From positions 248,001 through 312,000 of the forward strand of contig MDYQ01000207.1 in NCBI GenBank assembly GCA_003024175.1: a DNA stretch of 64,000 bases, written 5' to 3'. Below the pieces are notes generated by a model, which worked only from the letters and a program-made list of their open reading frames with translations, was not told where the DNA came from and searched no databases. This DNA is from Planoprotostelium fungivorum (Eukaryota > Evosea > Variosea > Cavosteliida > Cavosteliaceae). Made by a program: the position numbers and the translations under genes. This document shows, one piece after another, positions 57,662 to 64,000 of the stretch; position 1 is the stretch's first letter; each line of letters opens with the position of its first letter.

Positions 57662-59850
57662 ATGATCGATACATTTGGACAACAAGATGCGAATCTCATC
57701 CTCTTATTCTCCTACCTCGATGTACAGTCATTATGTCGAATATCACGAACGTGCAGAAGATGGCACCACCTCATTACGAGTTCTGATTTTCTGTGGGAGG
57801 CACGAGCTCGCAGTCTGAACATGGAAGATTACAAATATGAAGATCAGACTTGGCTAGAATGCATCCGTGACCTCTATAGCTCTCAACTGCTGGATAGTAG
57901 AGAGCCAGAGTGTTCACCTCTGGTATGTATCGATCCGTTATCTGCAACATGATTGAGATAACGCAGCGCACCTGCGTCTCTTGTGTCCGTCAAGTACACG
58001 GTCTAAAGAAGAGACCCACGAATACGATTCAGCTGAGAGATGACGAAACATCCAGAACATCTTTTGGTACCAACTACGAAGATGCAATCGTCACGGGTGA
58101 TGATCTTCATTCCCTCAGCTGCTCAATTTCTTTGTTGACTCTTTACAGAGTCATCTATAGAACCTGAAAATAATAATCAGCCTCTCGATCAGCAGCCAGA
58201 GAAGAAGTTTTGTACCGTCGATTACATTGTGTGCCATCATCGTGCAAAGATGTTCTGCACATCTTGTGGACATCCAGAAAGGTGAGGCGATGTCATCTTT
58301 GGTCCATACTCAAGAGATGTACGTGATGCACATGAATCCGCTCACCATCATGTAGAGATCATTGCACACATCTTTTGTATAGAGAAGCACAATTCAACCA
58401 TTACACACAAGCTCTCCATCACCGTAATTTCGAGGAGATGATCCGAAGGACATCAGCCATCGCTCGAGTGTCTAAAGGTGATCTCATCATCATCATCGTC
58501 AACTCATCATCATGTCACCGTGATGCCAAAATTGACAAAAAACAAAGGTGCATTGCGTCTACAAGAGAAGAATCTCCTATCCTCTTCCTTTTACCTCTAC
58601 GTGAACAGCCTCCGTTCAGATTGGATCACAGCGAGGGAGAAGAAGAAACAAGGAAGTGAGAGGAGAGATCAATTGTCCAGAGACATCGTTCGGGTCAGCG
58701 TCACACTCTTGAAGTTATTGGACGAGAAGGTATTTCCGTACGCGTATCTAGATACTATATTATGTTGGATTCGATTGTGAGTGTATCATTTCATCATCGC
58801 GTTTGATATCATCGTTGCATCACCATCGCCTCTCATCACATGCAACATGACGATCATGGACGTGATCATCGTGGATCTGATGTGGAGTTAGGAAGATGAG
58901 ATTTCAAGAATTCATCATGCTCGTCACACAACCGAATTATGTGGAAGATCCATCCATCCATTCGGACATTTATTCAGACATACGAAAGGTGACCCTCGTA
59001 GAATTACAACACTTGAGAATTGTATTAGAAGAGGTGAGACACGTTCATCATCATCACACTTCTCATCATCACATTTGTCATCATCCCACGATCACATCGT
59101 GATCATGATCGACATGCTAGCTGATGACACATCGAGGTGAACACACACCACGAGATATTAGACATCGTAGATCAGACCCAATGGATTCACCCCGCAGTGA
59201 CGAACGGCCACGTCATCCTACCCAACGATCCCATTCTTCTCCGGGCCGCCGTTGCGTACGGTACTTACTGTGACGAAGTATAACGTCATCACACGTCATC
59301 GACTCATCTGGTCAGGTCATTCACAATCCAATGAGATCGTGGAGGATCATGACTACAGCCCTATCAGAAGCAGAAGAGACAGAAGACATGGATGGTTCCT
59401 GTCGATTGTCCTTACTGAGAGACAAGATACAAGCGGTATGGTTTCATTTGAGTGAAAACTGATGGAATCAGGTAGAGAAGAGAGGGGTTTTGAATGCGAT
59501 GAGACCCAGCAGTGTAGTCAAGCAGGGATACCTGAGAAGCAAGACGGAAGAGGAGGAAGAACTGTCTCTACCCCTTTGGATCGTGTTCGGTTACTGGGAC
59601 CACCACACGTGCCTCTATGTCTATCACGACGCACAGGTGACGTCTCTCCATTATCAGATCTCATCTCATGATGACGCAGTCGGAGAGAGCGAACCATGTG
59701 AAGGTGATGATGGAGGGAAGACAGAGAAACATCCGGTGCGAAGGTGTTCGGTTCAAGATAGAAGGAGAGGAGAGGTGGTGGTACTGTGCAAATGCAAAGG
59801 AGGCTGAAGAGTGGCATCGAATGATACGAAATACGCCCAGCAGGAGATAA
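57662..59850 (+). CDS. F-box protein with C-terminal PH domain
   Basis: ATG 57662 opens an F-box: DANLILLFSYLDVQSLCRIS, then RTCRRWHHLITSSDFLWEAR. F-boxes dock to Skp1 in SCF ubiquitin ligases. A cysteine-rich piece (58230-58280, CHHRAKMFCTSCGHPER) and a long helical middle follow (58560-59040, for example LSRDIVRVSVTLLKLLDEKV). The end is a PH domain (59520-59850: SVVKQGYLRSK, LPLWIVFGYWDHHTCLYVYH, FKIEGEERWWYCANAKEAEE with the invariant Trp in EWHRMI). PH domains bind phosphoinositides or proteins, so the ligase may act at membranes. The stop is 48 bp from the convergent LRR gene. Exons between 57950 and 58560 are only partly resolved. Confidence 0.7.
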
Positions 59851-59899
59851 ATGAAGAGTCTATCTTTCTTTATGTACACATGTAAATCGACTATTTGTC

Positions 59900-62730
59900 T
59901 TATTCCCTGGCGTTGAGTTTCTTCTTCTTCTCTTCTAACGCTGCAGCCTGCTGAATCGTGTTCTGTTCTTCTTTGAGATAATTCGTGTGGTCCTTATTGA
60001 AATCGTTAAACTCTTGTACCACCGAAGAAGAGATCTGATCTCTCTTTTTCTCCCAATTCTATCTCGTCGTTATTATCTCACAACGCATTCCTCTCACACC
60101 TTTCTCATGCCCGAGATAGCCGTCTTGCGGCTGATTTCGTTCTCGTTTTCGATCATAGCGTCAGGAGAGCTAGAAGGTGGTGTTCCACCTGACTTCTGAT
60201 TGTATTGGTAGACGAGCAGATACTCCTATTCGTTTTCAATCGGCTGCATCAGTTCATTCGTGTGACTCACGGGCAAGATGTGGGCGGGCTTCAGCATGAG
60301 GTATTCTCTCTGTCGCTTGATGTAGATGCAATCGTAATCTCGTAAGTCTTGTGGCTTTAAGTCTTCTGGTCGGCTGATCGTCTTCATCTATTGGGTGTGA
60401 ATGGATGCTGATGAAGTTGGTGATCACATTTCGGATCAACACGCGGCACCAAAAGAGGAAGTGGAAACTGTAAGGCTTATCTTTCAGATTATTCTTATCG
60501 GTCTCCAGCGTGCTGTGAACGGAGAACGCCTGAGGCAATCGTGGTGACGATTTCTCCTTCAGTAGTTGCCTCGTCTTAAATTCGTCTGAATTGCTGATAC
60601 TCAATCAGAATGATACAGATAAGAGGTCTCACCGACTGATGGACCAGAATGTGTCGAACAGACGCTCTAAGATGTTATCCGGCAGACTCGGATGAAAACC
60701 GAACGTACTGATCCATTGGATGTTTGCCCTCTGTGTGTTACAGAAGAGATATTTCGTCTCTACTTTCGGTTCTTTCTTTAATTCTCCCTCGAATAGTTGG
60801 TCTAAGATGTCGTTATCTACCTGCATATCTGGTCAACTCGTTTGAAATTACGAATCATCTTTCACCTTGAATGCTTCCAATAATTTGATGGAGCCATACG
60901 GTGTGTCCGTAAAATAATCCGATTTCATTGATTTCCACAGAGCCATCTTGCACTGGGTTTGTGATCAGAATCAACTTCTTACTGACATCTCACGTTATTC
61001 CAATGCATAGTTTTCGGTTCGAGCCTTCTCAACATGACTCTGCCTGTGGTCTCCCACTCCAAAAGTGCCGCAAACTTGTTCAATTTGAAGATAAATTTGG
61101 ATAACGCGATCTGCTTGCTGTACTTGAGGTCCAATAGCCTGAGGTAATGCATGTGGACTTCTCTCTCTTCTTCTAACGTTTGGAGGTGGTGCAACACCAG
61201 GGCGCTGATCTCTTCTTCCATGTCTAAATTCCGAGACCAGAACCATTCTTCGTAGCTGTTCATCAAATAATCCAATCTCTGTAACTCTTGTCCCAGGAGA
61301 ACATTCTACACATCATCAGCCGATCGCGATCGCGATGATGTTCACTCACCTTCATCTCACTTTTCTTCGACTTCAAAGCTTCGATCTTGAGATCTCTCAA
61401 CTTTCTCGTCAGCTTGTTCGCCCTGTTCACGTCTCTCATCTGTCATCACGTTGACCTTCGATCGTCCATCATTCATCACCTCCTGCTGATTCTCCGCCAC
61501 GATGCGGGCGCGCGTCATGTGGCTGGTGAGAAACTGAAAGAGAGGACCAGAAGATGTGACGTTACGGTCTAATATCTGTGTCCAATCGACGGCCTTGCGA
61601 AAATAGAGCTCGGCATCCATGATGGATTCAAATTCGGGAGAGTGGTTGGCTCTCTCTGAAGATGCAATCAACGTGATTGAAATGATGACACACAACGAAG
61701 AAGGTGAGACTCACCTTTCATTTTGAATAACAACGGAACGATGCTCTTATTCGAAGCGAATTTGGAACTCTCAACGGGGGTGGAGCGTAAGTTGGTCAAC
61801 TTACGTCTGTGAATGGCCTCAGATAATTCATCCATCCGGTGGTGCAGTCGTGGCGATTTATAATCCCAACTGTCGTCGGCTGAGTCTTCTTCTTCTTCCT
61901 GTGAAGAATACTGGAGCTCTTAGACATCGTCAGCTTTCCTTGACCCGCGAACACCTCGAATTCACCTTTCTTGGCTGATGTACCCACTTGAATGTCCACG
62001 AGTGTGTTGTTCTTGTGTAACGCTGCCGTGAGGGCTCTGATACCTTGCTCGTTGATGTCACAACCTTCGAGATAGAGTCCTCTCAGTGACTTGTTCGCTT
62101 CGAAGCATCTTTGATGATCAGACGGGTGATGTAGGACGCACACACCTGCTGAGGTGCTCGGCTCCTATGTTTCCTAGCCTGGGGTTGAATGAAAGATCTA
62201 GAAAGCGAAGTGACGTGTTGTTCCTCAACGAATGCGACAGATGCTCTAAGATGATGATGTTAGGGTGGGGAAATAATTGTCTTCTCACCTGCACCCTCGG
62301 CCGTGATGTCGTTCCTGGCTAATGAGAGATACTCCATCCTCTGGCTATTCTCCAAGATCTTCGCTGCCGTCTTCGCACTCTGTCTTCGTCAACCTCGACG
62401 ATGCAGATATACCATCGCGAGCCGATTCACCTCATCTCCCAATTGAACATTGTAAAGGTCCAGCCTCCAAAGCTTCGGAAGTTGTCTCAGCGGCTCCAAC
62501 AGGAGGGCCGTCACATTATCACCCATGATCACTTCTCTGACGCTGAGCTCTTCGATCTTTGAATTAATTCCAGCCGCCGCAGATACCGCTGCTCCGTCTT
62601 CTTCATCTAAGATTGACTCGATGCCATCACCGAATAGAAAGACGTAGGGAGCATCACGAGACAGCTTCTCGAGGAATTTCTCTTTCGTCCATGGTTGTCT
62701 TTTAGAAGGTAGTTCATGTGTTGAGCCCAT
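59900..62730 (-). CDS. LRR protein with long helical C-terminal region
   Basis: I chose ATG 62728-62730 (MGSTHELPSKRQPWTKEKFL). Ribonuclease-inhibitor-type LRRs follow: LPKLWRLDLYNVQLGDEVNR, AAKILENSQRMEYLSLARND, NTSLRFLDLSFNPRLGNIGA and CFEANKSLRGLYLEGCDINE. After a charged linker (62000-61750) comes a helical region (61690-60630) with AELYFRKAVDWTQILDRNVT, SYEEWFWSRNLDMEEEISAL and LEWETTGRVMLRRLEPKTMH, then YLFCNTQRANIQWISTFGFH and FHFLFWCRVLIRNVITNFIS. The protein ends in a Lys-rich coiled coil and TAA at 59900-59902. The helical region is unrecognised; its repeated Trp and Arg/Glu content suggests an all-alpha module such as an exchange factor or scaffold, but no catalytic motif is seen. 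Many exons; joins near 60250-60450 are tentative. Confidence 0.6.
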
Positions 62731-62898
62731 GTGGCAGCTGACGGGTCCGTGGAGAGAATATTTGTTGTAGTTGAGCCGCGCATTTCGATTGGTGATCTCA
62801 AACGAGAGAGGAGGTCAAAGAGGGCAGAGAATCTGTTGGCAATCGGCCCACACACATCCGGTCCCACAAGAGACTATTCTGTCATACATTGAGATGAT
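62731..62898. promoter_or_regulatory. Divergent intergenic region (bidirectional promoter)
   Basis: The 168 bp between the starts of the LRR gene (minus) and the WW gene (plus) must contain both promoters. No named motif is evident; the assignment comes from gene layout. Confidence 0.45.
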
Positions 62899-64000
62899 AT
62901 GAATCGTCAATACAGGCTTTCGAGTGAGTCACCCCTCCTACCATCTCTTCTCTCCTCCTTGAGTATAGTCCATCCCATCTCATTCGAAGCAGTGAGTCCG
63001 ACTTCTGAAGGGTCTCCCACCCGATCGTCCAATGAGAGGAGAGGCACCGTCGCTGCGACCCACAGTTTCAATTTGAAGCAGCTCACACCTGTTAATTCCG
63101 GATCAAGCCCCATCATGGTCTCTGGGGTGCTGCTTCCATCCTCGACGCCCATCAAACATTACTGATCGGTCACAGACGAGAGCACAGTCCCTCCATCAGA
63201 GGAGTCACAGCGTGGGTGGGCTCGATTTCTCCGACATTCCAGGTGGGTTCACAATCCAAAAGGATCTATTCCATCCTCTTCATCTGAACACCCTCTTCAG
63301 GTGAGAGAAAGTCCATGGGTGTCATCCTTCCATCGGCACCCCATATCACCGACATCGACACCACCTCTGAATCGGGCTCTCCAATCATGGCTTCACCCGC
63401 ATCGACTCTCAGAGGTTATCACAGCAAGATCATGACACCTCTTCCACCCGGTTGGGAGGTCGCATACAACTCGAGTGAGCTCATCGTGAAAAGGTTTGAG
63501 ACTGACATCAAACAGAGGGAAGAGCTTACTTTATCGATCACAACACACAGAGAACTACCTTTGAGGACCCCAGACTGACTTACACCGAGGAAGAAGAGGA
63601 GGTCGGTTTCCAGCCCGATTTTTCTCCGATCATTCTGACCCATCCAGGAACGAGCACCCCACGAGCTTCCAATGGACGATTCCGACACCTTCGAGGTCTC
63701 TCGGAATACTACAACGGGCCTGAGAATGACGGAGCAAGATAAGAGAAAGAACAAAGACGCAACTTTTCTCACGCTCAAAGCTCAACGAAGCGAGTTGAGA
63801 CGGAGCCACAAGACAAATCGGTGAATATTCTCACACTCTTCCTGGAAATTTCTCGTCGCTTTTCACGGAAATTTCTGACGCGGACAGCCTGGCGGGATTG
63901 AAGCAGAAGGAACAGAGAGAGAAGACACTCTTATCCAAGCACGGAGTCGATTTAAAGACATTTGAATCTGGACATCAAGCGGATGCGAAGCAGCAGCTGA
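62899..64000 (+). CDS. WW-domain protein, 3' end outside window
   Basis: ATG 62899 (MNRQYRLSS) joins across a short intron to a Ser/Pro-rich N-terminus (SPTSEGSPTRSSNERRGTVA). A WW domain at 63440-63570 is assembled from two exons: LPPGWEVAYNS, then GRAYFIDHNTQRTTFEDPRL, with both tryptophan-fold positions (W in PPGWE, aromatic and T/F-P at the end; the second Trp is Phe, as in many WW domains). WW domains bind proline-rich PPxY-type peptides. An acidic stretch and a charged helical region (MTEQDKRKNKDATFLTLKAQ; LAGLKQKEQREKTLLSKHGV) continue to the window edge. The middle and end resemble the layout of KIBRA/WWC-type or Ras-regulatory WW proteins, but the rest is needed to tell. Confidence 0.65.

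Overview
The window is nuclear DNA from a gene-dense protist, most likely an amoebozoan. My best guess is a protosteloid amoeba, perhaps the fungus-eating genus Planoprotostelium. The genus is an inference; what is seen directly is about 20 protein genes packed at 50-300 bp spacing on both strands. They have many short introns (about 40-70 nt, mostly GTGAG/GTGA donors and CAG or TAG acceptors). They also have very short 3' ends in which AATAAA often overlaps or follows the stop, receptor tyrosine kinases with animal-type HRDLAARN loops, and GPI-anchored mucin-like surface proteins.

Layout. 1-1742 (-): ectodomain of a leucine-rich-repeat (LRR) receptor running off the left edge. 1944-6379 (-): Mediator tail subunit resembling MED24. 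6517-7512 (+): secreted alpha/beta hydrolase. 7633-12079 (-): receptor with protease-associated (PA) domain, LRRs, a membrane segment and a tyrosine kinase. 12250-14080: decayed duplicate of that locus, made of a possible CAP-Gly relic and a kinase copy whose segments lie in mixed orientations. 14431-16049 (+): intact CAP-Gly coiled-coil protein. 16123-17922 (-): SMAP-like ArfGAP. 18017-19494 (+): CEP295-like centriolar protein. 19638-22845 (+): LRR-SAM protein. 22909-26810 (+): kelch-coiled-coil protein of Tea1 type. 28279-28869 (+): small GPI protein. 29068-30467 (-): PTGR3/ZADH2 reductase ending in the peroxisomal signal AKL. 31199-31395 (+): 51-residue protein. 31477-32961 (-): GPI-anchored ectoprotein. 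34214-34905 (-): coiled coil. 34919-43635 (-): giant modular surface protein with repeated TIG, PAN-like and MRH lectin-like domains, a mucin stalk and a GPI signal. 43914-46231 (-): zinc-finger, ClpS-like domain and LRRs. 46331-48087 (+): unknown zinc-binding protein. 48360-51174 (-): VPS9-ankyrin Rab GEF. 51350-51612 (+): small membrane protein. 52087-57419 (+): chitin-binding, GH18-like, GPS-bearing receptor tyrosine kinase. 57662-59850 (+): F-box-PH protein. 59900-62730 (-): LRR and helical protein. 62899-64000 (+): WW-domain protein running off the right edge.

The functional theme is the cell surface and signalling: two unrelated receptor tyrosine kinases, three GPI-type proteins, an LRR receptor and secreted enzymes, beside trafficking regulators (ArfGAP, VPS9 GEF) and cytoskeletal proteins (CAP-Gly, kelch-coil, CEP295-like). 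The strongest candidate for an undescribed system is the receptor at 52087-57419. It joins three hevein-type chitin-binding modules and a catalytically dead GH18 domain to a GAIN/GPS-like stalk and a cytoplasmic tyrosine kinase, as would suit sensing of fungal walls. The ClpS-LRR fusion and the TIG-PAN-MRH surface protein are next. Exon boundaries were read by eye from splice sites and domain continuity, so CDS coordinates give the whole start-to-stop span including introns.
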